Below the pieces are notes generated by a model that worked only from the letters and a program-made list of their open reading frames with translations, made no database searches and had not been told where the DNA came from. This document shows positions 25,732-33,822 of a DNA stretch of 45,733 nt, one piece after another. The position numbers were made by a program, and so were the translations under genes. The stretch is from Nitrospira sp. Lineage in GTDB: Bacteria > Nitrospirota > Nitrospiria > SBBL01 > JAADHI01. Each line of letters begins with the position of its first letter. The first letter of the stretch is position 1. The stretch covers positions 1-45,733 of the forward strand of contig JALUVJ010000035.1 of NCBI GenBank assembly GCA_027020665.1, read 5' to 3'.

Positions 25732-26066
25732 GAGAGCTTTTTCAACCAGTCCATAATCTCAAGAATCTCATCCTCTGTCAGCACATCGCCGAATGCGGGC
25801 ATCCCGCCCAGGCCGTTTGCCACTCTTGCGACAAAATGCTCCGGACTCAATGTTTTAACAGACTGGACCAAGTTCGGCCCGCCCATACCGCCGCCGCCCA
25901 AGTCTCCGTGACATCCCGCACATTTCACATTCACATGTTTCAGCCCCAGAAAGATTTGTCCGCCCACATGATCCGGAAAAGGGTTCTCTTTTTTTGTACA
26001 TCCGGCCGGAACAAAAAGAAACAATCCGAATAAAACCGGTAGTATCGCGTAGTGTTTAACATTCAT
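25728..26066 (-). CDS. Monoheme cytochrome c lipoprotein B
   Basis: A 112-residue protein. The lipobox VPAGC makes Cys23 the lipidated residue. A single class I heme site is formed by CAGCH (Cys49, Cys52, His53), with Met89 in GLGGMPAFGD as likely sixth ligand, and the C-terminal helix ILEIMDWLKKLS packs against it. It should be anchored in a membrane facing the periplasm and transfer electrons. It is the last gene of a three-gene unit. The first gene encodes a close relative (shared GGQI.G and KC.GCHG..G patterns). Confidence 0.88.
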   Translation of the reverse strand: MNVKHYAILPVLFGLFLFVPAGCTKKENPFPDHVGGQIFLGLKHVNVKCAGCHGDLGGGGMGGPNLVQSVKTLSPEHFVARVANGLGGMPAFGDVLTEDEILEIMDWLKKLS

Positions 26067-26086
26067 TTTTTAAAAATCCTTTCCTC

Positions 26087-27478
26087 TTAATTAAAGTTCC
26101 GTTTTGATAATAAGAGTGACACCGGGACAACAGAGGTAATATCACAGCCGTTTATTAGCGAAAGCTGCGCCTCAGGCACATAAACCGGCAACCGGCTGAG
26201 GCAGCGATCGACCGCCTCAACCAGTAAAAGATAACGTTCACTTTCCACGCTTCCAAAATATCGCTCAAAAACCGACTGCGAAAGACCTTCGGGTAAATAG
26301 GCGATATCGGGGAAAAACTGATCTTCTTGCGCATTTTCTGAAAGTCGGCCTTGAATAAGTATCGCCGTTTCGGGATCGGTCGCAACTTCGGCAAAACGCA
26401 CGCCTGCACGATCCGCCGCAAGATCGGCAAAACTAAAACCGCTTCCGTCCGCCCCGGCATCCAAGAGCTCCTTAAATTCTCCAATGGCATGCGTCACGCC
26501 GCTTTCGGAAGCAATCTCCAACGCGGCGGAAATAATGAAATGCAATCTAAGATCACGCCGCCCCGCAAGCCCCACATGCTTTGTTGCCCGCGTATGGCGC
26601 AGCATCTCCTCCGTACGCACCGGACCGATCATCTGTTCAACACGCCAGCTTCCAAAATAAATACCAAGGGCCAAAATCGCCGCGCGGTTTTCAGCGACCG
26701 GATCCCCGGCTTGTTCACGCGCAATCTTAAACAGACGCCCCATATAATACCCGAATGAAAGTGCTTCCTGACGCGGGGCCTGCTCGGAAAGCGCCATAAT
26801 ATGACGATAATAGTCCCGGACATGCGCCGGATCACCCATAAGACGCACTTCATCCCGGACTTCCTTCAGGCGCCCTCTCATATTCTCCACCAGCTGATTC
26901 ATCCTGGGAATCGGCTTCAAGTGCACATCAACGCGTTTGCCGCGCAGCGCGACGGAATTCACCGCATCCAACAGATAAGCGCCTTCGCCCTTACCAAAGG
27001 CCAAATCGAGACCCAGCCGTATTAAAAAACGCGCCGCCGCATCGGGCAGTGCAATCTTACCGAGCACCGCTTCGCTGATATAAAAACCTGTCTCACTGGG
27101 CAATAAAATGAGCTGGAAGTTCAAATATGCCCCGAGGGGTGTTTCCGGAAGCCGGACGGTTGCCGACAATTCAAGCTGTGCGTCGGAGATCTCCGCCCAA
27201 CCCGTCGTCCGCGGGATCGCACGATGGGCGATTGCAAACACACCGTTTAGTTCGTCCTCCGTCACCGAAATCGTGATGGGTCGGTCATTTTCGTTCAGTA
27301 ATTCCCTCAGCACTTGTTTTGCGAGCGCCCGCGTCTTCACCGCATTGTCCGTATTCATAGTGCTCACGTCCGCAGCCACGGGAACACGCTCTACAATCAA
27401 GAGGAGAAGCGTAAGTGGAAAAACCACAAAAAACACACTCACACTCCAGAATATCGGACGAAAGCTTTTTTTCTTCAT
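26087..27478 (-). CDS. Membrane-anchored periplasmic protein, unrecognised, between two cytochromes
   Basis: A 463-residue protein with an N-terminal membrane anchor or signal (SVFFVVFPLTLLLLIVE, about 13-29). The rest is soluble and mixed alpha/beta: PITISVTEDELNGVFAIAHR near 65-90, an amphipathic middle, a long helical region (YYRHIMALSEQAPRQEALSF) and an acidic C-terminal part containing GADGSGFSFADLAADRAGVRF (shown in pieces). No CxxCH, cofactor or catalytic motif is evident. The start ATG overlaps the upstream cytochrome stop as ATGA, and the downstream cytochrome follows by 20 bases, so all three are co-expressed. The family is unknown to me. Confidence 0.7.
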   Translation of the reverse strand: MKKKSFRPIFWSVSVFFVVFPLTLLLLIVERVPVAADVSTMNTDNAVKTRALAKQVLRELLNENDRPITISVTEDELNGVFAIAHRAIPRTTGWAEISDAQLELSATVRLPETPLGAYLNFQLILLPSETGFYISEAVLGKIALPDAAARFLIRLGLDLAFGKGEGAYLLDAVNSVALRGKRVDVHLKPIPRMNQLVENMRGRLKEVRDEVRLMGDPAHVRDYYRHIMALSEQAPRQEALSFGYYMGRLFKIAREQAGDPVAENRAAILALGIYFGSWRVEQMIGPVRTEEMLRHTRATKHVGLAGRRDLRLHFIISAALEIASESGVTHAIGEFKELLDAGADGSGFSFADLAADRAGVRFAEVATDPETAILIQGRLSENAQEDQFFPDIAYLPEGLSQSVFERYFGSVESERYLLLVEAVDRCLSRLPVYVPEAQLSLINGCDITSVVPVSLLLSKRNFN

Positions 27479-27825
27479 TTGGACTGCCGCATCACTGAAA
27501 CCTGTTGAAGCCAGTCAATCATGAGGCGGATATCCTTTTCTCCCAACATCCGTTCATAGGCGGGCATCCCCCCGCCCCGTCCGTAAGTCACCGCACTGTA
27601 AAACTCAAAGTAAGGAATCGTCCTGCCGTTATCCGCCAAAGCGGGCGCATGCATGGACCCTTCTCCCATCCAGCCGTGACAGCCGTAACACTTGATATCC
27701 ATCCGCACCTTGCCCTGGTAAATTTGCCCGCCACGGTGCTCCGGCAATAAGGTTTCCTTTTTTTCACAGCCCAAGACCCAAAACAACAAAAAATAAACAA
27801 AAACAGACCGGATGCCCTTGAACAT
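27475..27825 (-). CDS. Monoheme cytochrome c lipoprotein A
   Basis: From the ATG at 27825, preceded by AGGA, the protein has a short lipoprotein signal ending in WVLGC (Cys20). It has one heme site CYGCH (Cys46, Cys49, His50) and Met87 in GGGMPAYER as likely axial ligand. Longer starts at 27849 and 27840 are open but would lengthen the signal's n-region and lack good ribosome sites. About 116 residues. It is the first gene of the cytochrome/unknown/cytochrome unit and a paralog of the third. It should pass electrons in the periplasm. Confidence 0.87.
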   Translation of the reverse strand: MFKGIRSVFVYFLLFWVLGCEKKETLLPEHRGGQIYQGKVRMDIKCYGCHGWMGEGSMHAPALADNGRTIPYFEFYSAVTYGRGGGMPAYERMLGEKDIRLMIDWLQQVSVMRQSK

Positions 27826-28014
27826 GTTTCCTGTTTTCATGCCCCTCATCTTACTTCGGCACGGATGCGCACGTAAAGCGGATTGTTATTCGCAGAAGAG
27901 GACATGGCCGGAACCGCTTACATCAAAAGGCGCGCTTGCACCGCGAAATACAGGGAATTCAGGCTAATTTTACTTGCACTGGGAAAAACAAGCAGGCAAA
28001 CTGCTCGAAAACAC

Positions 28015-28179
28015 TAGGGCGTGTCGACATTCAACTGGGAGGCCGTTTTTTTGAGAAATTTTTAGTTCTGACAAGGCGGTTTTTCTGCGCAATGCAAGAC
28101 ATTGAAATGAAAAACCCACGCCGTCAGGGCAAAAAAGAGCCGAAAAGACGCCTTGCATGCTGAATGTCGACACGCCCTA
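28015..28179. mobile_element. MITE-like element, copy 2
   Basis: Perfect 19-bp terminal inverted repeats GGGCGTGTCGACATTCAAC, apart from one change on the right side near the inner edge, flanked by TA on both sides. The 163-bp body is nearly identical to copy 1 at 2470-2633 and lies in the same orientation. It ends about 20 bases before the nucleosidase-like gene, just ahead of its ribosome site, so it occupies that gene's promoter region. Confidence 0.82.
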
Positions 28180-28198
28180 AAGACGGAAGGATCCTGAA

Positions 28199-29011
28199 AT
28201 GCTCCATCTTGTTATCGCATTGATTCACGAAGCCAAACCCCTAATCGCGCATTACCGGATGTCCTCCTTAAGAGGGAATCATCCCTTTAAAATTTATACG
28301 GGTGATGCGCTCACACTCATTGTTTCGGGCATTGGAAAACCTGCGGCCGCCTCAGCCGTCGGCTACCTGCAGGCCCTGTCCCGCGAAAACGGACCTGCGG
28401 CCTGGCTGAATATCGGCATTGCAGGACATCAACATTTTCGGCGCGGCCAAGGCTTCATCGCACACCGCATCCAAGACCGGGCGACGGGGCGCTGTTATTA
28501 TCCGCCGCAAGTGTTACCGTTTTCCGCATCTTCCGGCAACTTAATTACCGTGGATCGAGCCGAACGGCATTACGAGGAGGACAGCGGCTACGACATGGAA
28601 GCCAGCGCATTTTACAACGCGGCGATCCGCAGCAGCACGGCGGAATTCATCCAGTCTTACAAAGTCGTTTCCGATCATCCCCAAGCGTCTGTGGAGAAAA
28701 TCACAAAGGCCGGCGCAACACAAAACATTGCAGCACGCATGGATGAAATCACACCCTTAATTTCAACATTACAAAACGGCATTGCGGATTACCGAAAAAT
28801 TCATGTGCCGAGCCCCCATTTTGACCACATCGCCCAACGTTGGCATTTCAGCGAAACACAAAAAATCCAACTCCAACACTTATTGCGACGCGCGCAAGTG
28901 CTTTTTGGAGCACAGTTCCCGATCCAAGCCGCGCCTGAATCTCATAAAACCGCCAAGGGATTTTTAAGCGCGCTGTCTGAAACACTTGCCGCACATCAGT
29001 TGAGTCTTTAA
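28199..29011 (+). CDS. Nucleoside phosphorylase/nucleosidase-family protein paired with SPL-like gene
   Basis: A 270-residue protein resembling MTA/SAH nucleosidase and purine phosphorylase folds. GIGKPAAASAVGYL and LNIGIAGH form the base/phosphate region, YDMEASAFYNAA is the ribose-binding Met-Glu segment, and YKVVSDHPQ carries the catalytic Asp. The C-terminal 70 residues (HVPSPHFDHIAQRW onward) are an extra helical piece. The usual early glutamate region reads ALIHEAKPL. AAGGA precedes the ATG. It is followed after 4 bases by a spore-photoproduct-lyase-like gene. A role in cleaving 5'-deoxyadenosine made by that radical SAM enzyme is an attractive inference. Confidence 0.75.
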   Translation: MLHLVIALIHEAKPLIAHYRMSSLRGNHPFKIYTGDALTLIVSGIGKPAAASAVGYLQALSRENGPAAWLNIGIAGHQHFRRGQGFIAHRIQDRATGRCYYPPQVLPFSASSGNLITVDRAERHYEEDSGYDMEASAFYNAAIRSSTAEFIQSYKVVSDHPQASVEKITKAGATQNIAARMDEITPLISTLQNGIADYRKIHVPSPHFDHIAQRWHFSETQKIQLQHLLRRAQVLFGAQFPIQAAPESHKTAKGFLSALSETLAAHQLSL

Positions 29012-29015
29012 AACC

Positions 29016-30029
29016 ATGCCCGCCTTCTCCGCCCTTTATATTGAAGACCCATGCCGGAGCTTGCCACGCGTGCAAGACATTTTGAAAAAATGTGCGGACA
29101 TTCCGCACATTCGCTGCGAACGTTATGGTGAAGTGTTTAATCCGGCGGCGCAAAATTTTCGCGTGCAGAAAAAAAGGCCGGGATTGATTCTGGCAAAAAA
29201 ATATCAAAACCGCGTTCTGCCCGCACCGCCGGGTTACGGTTTCGGCAATGCAAACAGCTACTATTTTTCACATTTGCTCAATTGCCCTTATGACTGCCGC
29301 TATTGTTTTTTACAAGGCATGTATCGTTCCGCGCACTATGTACTTTTTGTCAATTATGAAGATTTTGAAAAAGAAATCGCGGAGACGATTGAAAAATGCG
29401 GCGACGCGCCTTCTTATTTTTACGCGGGATATGACAGTGACAGCTTGGCGCTCGAACAATACAGCGGCTTTGTGAATTACTTTTTAAATGTTTTCAAAAA
29501 TTTCCCGCAGGCCTATTTGGAACTCAGAACCAAGAGCGCACAAATCCGAAGCCTGCTCCGGCACGAGGCCTTGCCCAATGTCGTCATCGCCCTGAGCTTT
29601 TCCCCGGAAACGGTCGCGGCACAATGGGAAGACCGCGTGCCCGCCTTTTCAAAACGCATCGCCGCCGCAAAAAAGCTCGAGGAAGCCGGCTGGCCCATCG
29701 CCCTGCGTTTTGAGCCTCTGATTGACTACAAGGGGGTTCAAGCCGATTATCAACAATTGTTTATCCGTATTTTCGATGCATTGGATGTCAATAAACTTCA
29801 CAGCGTGAGTACCGGGCTGTTTCGCATGCCCAAAACGTATTTCCAAAACATCGTCAAACTCTATCCCGACGAAGCCTTGTTTGCGACACATGATGAAACC
29901 CGGCAGGGCATGGCGGCCCATTCAAAAGAGATTGAGACGGCGCAGCGCCGCAATCTTGAAAAGATGCTTTTCGACTTCATTCCCCAAAGAATCTACTACC
30001 GCTGCGCCTTGGCATGTGAACCGGCGTGA
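29016..30029 (+). CDS. Spore photoproduct lyase-like radical SAM protein
   Basis: A 337-residue protein. The cluster motif CPYDCRYC places Cys90, Cys94 and Cys97 exactly as in Bacillus/Geobacillus SPL, and the sequence PGYGFGNANSYYFSHLLN before it and YLELRTKSAQIRSLL after it follow SPL. SPL repairs 5-thyminyl-5,6-dihydrothymine in DNA. However, the region aligned with the hydrogen-donor Cys141 of B. subtilis SPL (FEASCTSD) reads FYAGYDSD here, with Tyr139 in its place. The protein may repair a related lesion with a changed H-atom relay or have another substrate. It forms a two-gene unit with the nucleosidase-like gene. Confidence 0.82.
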   Translation: MPAFSALYIEDPCRSLPRVQDILKKCADIPHIRCERYGEVFNPAAQNFRVQKKRPGLILAKKYQNRVLPAPPGYGFGNANSYYFSHLLNCPYDCRYCFLQGMYRSAHYVLFVNYEDFEKEIAETIEKCGDAPSYFYAGYDSDSLALEQYSGFVNYFLNVFKNFPQAYLELRTKSAQIRSLLRHEALPNVVIALSFSPETVAAQWEDRVPAFSKRIAAAKKLEEAGWPIALRFEPLIDYKGVQADYQQLFIRIFDALDVNKLHSVSTGLFRMPKTYFQNIVKLYPDEALFATHDETRQGMAAHSKEIETAQRRNLEKMLFDFIPQRIYYRCALACEPA

Positions 30030-30045
30030 GCGGAAACGAAATTTT

Positions 30046-30071
30046 CTTGGATTTTATCAGATAAAATCAAG
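30046..30071. promoter_or_regulatory. 26-bp near-perfect palindrome after the SPL-like gene
   Basis: CTTGGATTTTATC and GATAAAATCAAG are inverted around a single A. The loop is too short for a normal terminator hairpin and no U-tract follows, so an operator for the downstream lipoprotein gene or a dimeric protein site is as likely. Confidence 0.35.
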
Positions 30072-30223
30072 TCCACCGTCACCGTAAAACCCACCTGCGC
30101 CAAGCACATGATTTATCCCCATATATCTTGACAATTTACCCATTATGGAAAATAATTAACAACATGGTCTCCTTAATTCTTATTGTCTTCTCACACTTCG
30201 GTCTTCATTCAGGAGGTGATGTA

Positions 30224-31684
30224 ATGAAGCGATCTTATTTGAGTCTCTTTTTTTTAAGCGTACTCCTATCTGCCTGCGGTGGCGGTGGTGGTGGAAGTTA
30301 TTCGGGAAACGCAGCCCCTCCACCTCTTTCCTCTGTCAATCCCGCAAACAAAGCCGCTGCCGATGCGGTCATCTCCTCTCTTGCACTGGCTCAGGAAGGG
30401 CTCACGCTCCGAGGCATTCCCGTTCCAGGACTGTCCAGCTTTAAACCGTCGTCCAAAGCTTCTCTATTAAGTGAAAAAAGCAGCGATCAACTCAGCGACG
30501 TTTCCAAAATTCGGCAGGCCTTAGGAAAGGATCAAAGCACCCTTGAAAGTAATCTGGGGAGCATCACCCGTGCTCCGGGCGATGGAACATTCCTGGGGCC
30601 GGCAGGAACCTTCTTTTTTGAAGATCTCACTTTCAACACATTCAGTGCCTTGGGTGAAGTCCCCGGATCGGCTTGCGGCTCTATCACGATTGGATTTGGA
30701 GACGATCCCGGTCTAAGAACGGATGATTTCTTTACACTTGTCATGACAGGGTGTGGGGACCCCAGTGATCCGAGTGCATTTAATCCGGCCCCTTCATTCG
30801 CTTGGGGGACAATCGACGGTAGAGCCACCCCCGATGGCACAGGCTTCCAACTCACTTATACGGATTTTAACTGGAACAACCATCTCGCCCAGAGAGTTGA
30901 TTCCGGGGGCACAGCAAATGTCACAATAACGGGGGAGAACACAGATTCCAATACAGACGGAGGCGGTTCAGGCCAACAAACAGAAACCGATATCTGTTCA
31001 GGCGGGGGATCTGGCGGCTGTAGCGAAACAAGCAATACAAATCTTGTTATCTCATACACCGAAACAATTCGGAACGGGACCATCATATTTCCAATTGGAA
31101 CATACGACTGCGCTGCGGCAAACGCTGTGTCAAACAGAGAAGGCATTTATAATATCTCCGGCAGTGACCGGTTGAATGTTGATGGAAACAAATTCGAACA
31201 AATGGAGATTGATGAATCCTTCGTCAACAACTTCACAATCCTGCTCTCGGAAAGCCAGGCTCCCGACTGCGTGGTCACCTTCACCATCAATGGCCGTCGG
31301 GAATTTACGGACAACCTCAATCCGGAAAAAAGCTTTGTGGCCGATTATGACAATGTCCAATTATCAATCGCAAGAACCTCTAGAACAATTAACGGCATTC
31401 CGACCCTGGGGGATGATGTGATTCAAAGCGGCACGGTCACAATCACGGCGCCCTGCTCTAACGGCACATTCACATTAAGCACTGAAGCAGGCAACCCGTT
31501 TTTTGTGCCTGACGGCTCAAAATGTGCTGTTCTAGGTAAACATCTTGTGACTGATACGGTAAACAACATTGTAACGGCCGTCATGGCTACGCCCGCAGGT
31601 GGCATTGATGTGGATCGGGGGAATGACGGCAGTGTCGAGCAAACCTTTGTCGATTGCAGAGACGCCATTATTTGTACAGATTAG
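30224..31684 (+). CDS. Lipoprotein with poly-Gly linker, unknown
   Basis: 486 residues from the ATG at 30224, chosen because a full AGGAGGTGAT site lies just upstream; the frame is open 32 codons further back without one. The signal ends in LLSAC (lipid Cys18) followed directly by six glycines. The mature protein is rich in Ser, Thr, Asn, Asp and Gly with many paired cysteines (GSACGS, MTGCGDPS, DICSGGGSGGCSE, YDCAAAN, CRDAIICTD), suggesting a beta-rich surface protein with disulphides. No known domain is recognised. It is flanked by non-coding DNA on both sides. Confidence 0.75.
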   Translation: MKRSYLSLFFLSVLLSACGGGGGGSYSGNAAPPPLSSVNPANKAAADAVISSLALAQEGLTLRGIPVPGLSSFKPSSKASLLSEKSSDQLSDVSKIRQALGKDQSTLESNLGSITRAPGDGTFLGPAGTFFFEDLTFNTFSALGEVPGSACGSITIGFGDDPGLRTDDFFTLVMTGCGDPSDPSAFNPAPSFAWGTIDGRATPDGTGFQLTYTDFNWNNHLAQRVDSGGTANVTITGENTDSNTDGGGSGQQTETDICSGGGSGGCSETSNTNLVISYTETIRNGTIIFPIGTYDCAAANAVSNREGIYNISGSDRLNVDGNKFEQMEIDESFVNNFTILLSESQAPDCVVTFTINGRREFTDNLNPEKSFVADYDNVQLSIARTSRTINGIPTLGDDVIQSGTVTITAPCSNGTFTLSTEAGNPFFVPDGSKCAVLGKHLVTDTVNNIVTAVMATPAGGIDVDRGNDGSVEQTFVDCRDAIICTD

Positions 31685-31731
31685 GTGATTAAGGAGCATT
31701 CTTTGGAAAACACACCCGCTCTTATTGCAAT

Positions 31732-31909
31732 TCAATCCAGACTTAAATCAGAGGTTCCCAAATAAATAAGCAAGAAAGAAGGATTATTGTGCCTTAAAAT
31801 CGCACCCGTGTAGGCAATGGCCCGCGCCATAAGGTCCCACCATACCAAGATCAGACAAATGGCAATGACACCGCTCAGTACCGCTTTTATTTTAGAAAAA
31901 TAGCATCAT
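31732..31909 (-). pseudogene. Small membrane protein gene with a frameshift in a poly-A/T run
   Basis: On the minus strand GAAGGAG is followed 4-5 bases later by ATGATG (31909), but the frame stops after five codons. If one T of the T5 run (31896-31900) is skipped, it continues as a coherent membrane helix (AVLSGVIAICLILVWWDLMA) and ends after about 58 codons at 31732, inside repeat copy g. The ribosome site plus a hydrophobic frame argue for a real gene with a one-base shift, natural or from sequencing error. Apart from this and copy g, the gap 31685-32032 holds only the recQ promoter. Confidence 0.4.
31733..31759 (-). repeat. IS5-like end repeat, copy g
   Basis: On the minus strand GGGAACCTCTGATTTAAGTC continues with TGGATTG, matching the consensus with an extra T. 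It encodes the last residues of the frameshifted small membrane ORF, so the repeat may have truncated that gene. Confidence 0.45.
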
Positions 31910-31997
31910 GTCGCTCCTTCCCCGCCAACATTCCCCCAAAAAACGGGGACTTCATTGCTTCCCCTTCATTTTCCGTGAACAGGCACGGCCCTCCTGC

Positions 31998-32026
31998 TTG
32001 CCTTTACCGGCGGTCTCTTTTAAACT
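31998..32026 (+). promoter_or_regulatory. Promoter giving a leaderless recQ transcript
   Basis: TTGCCT (31998-32003) and TAAACT (32021-32026) are 17 bases apart. The -10 box ends six bases before the recQ ATG, and no Shine-Dalgarno lies between. Transcription would start at or next to the A of ATG. Confidence 0.45.
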
Positions 32027-32032
32027 CCTGCA

Positions 32033-33781
32033 ATGATCGGAACCTGGACAAAAGAAAAACTCGTGGCGGAAGTCGAAGCCCTCGCGCAAATTGCGGCACA
32101 TCCCGAAGGCAAGGGGCTCGATGCAGGCTTTTCGCAGCGGATTGAGCACTTGCGTGAGATCTATCGCGGTGCACCCACACTCTTTGATCCGCCGCTCGTG
32201 AAATGGATTCGTCGGCTCGCCGAAATCAAACCGCGCCGTGAAACACCGAAGGCTGTTCTGGAAACCGTTTTCGGCTACGATAGCTTCCGCGCAGGACAAG
32301 AGGAATTAATTTCGGCAGTTTTGGCCGGGCATGACGCCGTCGGGATCATGCCTACCGGGGCCGGAAAATCGCTAACATACCAGATCCCGGCAAAAATTTT
32401 GCCCGGCACAACCTTGGTCATCTCCCCTTTGATTTCATTGATGAAAGATCAGGTGGATGCCCTGATCGAACTCGGCATGAAAGCCGCTTTTATTAATTCC
32501 AGCCTGGATGCCGATGAACGCCGCGGTCGCACGGCCCGACTCATCGCGGGGCAATATGACTTGGTCTACATCGCTCCGGAAGGGCTCGACGGCACACTCT
32601 TTGACTTGCTTTCACGCAGTAAAATCAATCTGATTGCTATTGACGAAGCGCACTGCATCAGCCAATGGGGCCACGATTTTCGGCCCGCCTATCGTAATTT
32701 ATCCGACCTGAAGACGCATTTTGGCCATGTTCCGGTCTTGGCGCTGACTGCGACGGCAACCGACAAGGTTGCCGATGACATCGCCCAACAAATGGGCATG
32801 CTGCATCCTTTCCGCTATCGCGGCTCTTTTTTCCGGGCAAACCTGCATCTGCATGCCTATAAAAAAGGGAATGGCCGTCATACAAAACAAGACATCCTGC
32901 ACCTGGTTCAATCGCGCAAAGGACAGTCCGGTATCATTTATTGCCTCAGCCGAAAAGCAGTGGAACAAACGGCAAGGTATTTGGGCAATCACGGCCTGCG
33001 TGTCATGTCTTATCACGCGGGCATGCCCCACGAGCGGCGGGAGGAAGCACAAGAAATGTTCCGGAGGGACGAAGTGGACGTCATCGTCGCCACCGTCGCC
33101 TTTGGCATGGGCATCGACAAACCCAATGTGCGTTATGTGATTCACCGCGACATGCCCAAGAGCATCGACGGCTATTATCAGGAGATTGGCCGCGCGGGAC
33201 GCGACGGCGTCGGCAGCGACTGCATCCTCTTTTATTCCTGGTCGGAAGTCATAAGTTATGACCGCTTTTTAAGCGAAACGGCAGATACAGCCCTTCAAAA
33301 CCGCACGGCAGAGCAAACACGGGCGATGTTTCGCTTTGCGGAAAAAGAAAGCTGCCGACACAAAGCTTTGGTGGCTTATTTCGGGGAAACGATCCCAAGT
33401 TGTGAAAAATCCTGCGATCATTGCCTGCAACGTGATTTACTCAAGGAAATCCGACCGCGTCCCCAAAAGAAGACACGCACCGCAGCGCTTGTGCCGCAGT
33501 GGACAAGCTCCGATGATCCTTCGGAAGATGCGGCCGCTTTAGAACTATTGGGGACGCTCAAGGCCTTGCGAAAAAAATTGGCGGATGAAAAAGGCGTGCC
33601 CGCCTACTTGGTCTTCAGCGACGCGGTTTTATTGGAGATGGTCGCGGCCCGACCGCAAAGCGAAGACGAGATGCTCCAAATCAACGGCGTCGGGCCAAAA
33701 AAATTGGCGGCCTATGCTGCACACTTTTTGCCTCTGCTCAGCAATGCGGAGCCGGGCGCTTCGCCCGGCTGGCAACGTTGA
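32033..33781 (+). CDS. recQ: RecQ-family ATP-dependent DNA helicase
   Basis: A 582-residue superfamily 2 helicase. An unusual 80-residue N-terminal extension precedes the helicase core. The core has Walker A MPTGAGKSLTYQ, the DEAH box IDEAHCISQWGHDFRP, TATA motif III (ALTATAT) and motif VI QEIGRAGRDG. A four-Cys zinc site follows (CRHK ... CEKSCDHC). The winged-helix part of the RQC region seems absent or much reduced, since only about 60 residues separate the zinc site from a C-terminal HRDC domain (about 510-575, INGVGPKKLAAYA). It unwinds recombination intermediates and G-quadruplex-type DNA. There is no ribosome site; it is probably translated leaderless. Confidence 0.94.
   Translation: MIGTWTKEKLVAEVEALAQIAAHPEGKGLDAGFSQRIEHLREIYRGAPTLFDPPLVKWIRRLAEIKPRRETPKAVLETVFGYDSFRAGQEELISAVLAGHDAVGIMPTGAGKSLTYQIPAKILPGTTLVISPLISLMKDQVDALIELGMKAAFINSSLDADERRGRTARLIAGQYDLVYIAPEGLDGTLFDLLSRSKINLIAIDEAHCISQWGHDFRPAYRNLSDLKTHFGHVPVLALTATATDKVADDIAQQMGMLHPFRYRGSFFRANLHLHAYKKGNGRHTKQDILHLVQSRKGQSGIIYCLSRKAVEQTARYLGNHGLRVMSYHAGMPHERREEAQEMFRRDEVDVIVATVAFGMGIDKPNVRYVIHRDMPKSIDGYYQEIGRAGRDGVGSDCILFYSWSEVISYDRFLSETADTALQNRTAEQTRAMFRFAEKESCRHKALVAYFGETIPSCEKSCDHCLQRDLLKEIRPRPQKKTRTAALVPQWTSSDDPSEDAAALELLGTLKALRKKLADEKGVPAYLVFSDAVLLEMVAARPQSEDEMLQINGVGPKKLAAYAAHFLPLLSNAEPGASPGWQR
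33750..33770. repeat. Perfect GC-rich hairpin at the recQ 3' end
   Basis: AGCCGGGCG and CGCCCGGCT are exact inverted arms around CTT, inside the last codons of recQ. The residues they encode (EPGASPG) do not look like part of the HRDC domain. It resembles the palindromic REP-type units that insert at gene ends, or a terminator stem without a U-tract. Confidence 0.5.
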
Positions 33782-33822
33782 GGGAACTTCCTTACATTGT
33801 GAGGGTTCGGAGCAAAAGAACA

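Noticed and set aside
27936-28163. Open frame over the second miniature element
   Set aside because: It runs across the inverted ends and has no similarity to proteins; the same sequence in copy 1 is not open in the same way.
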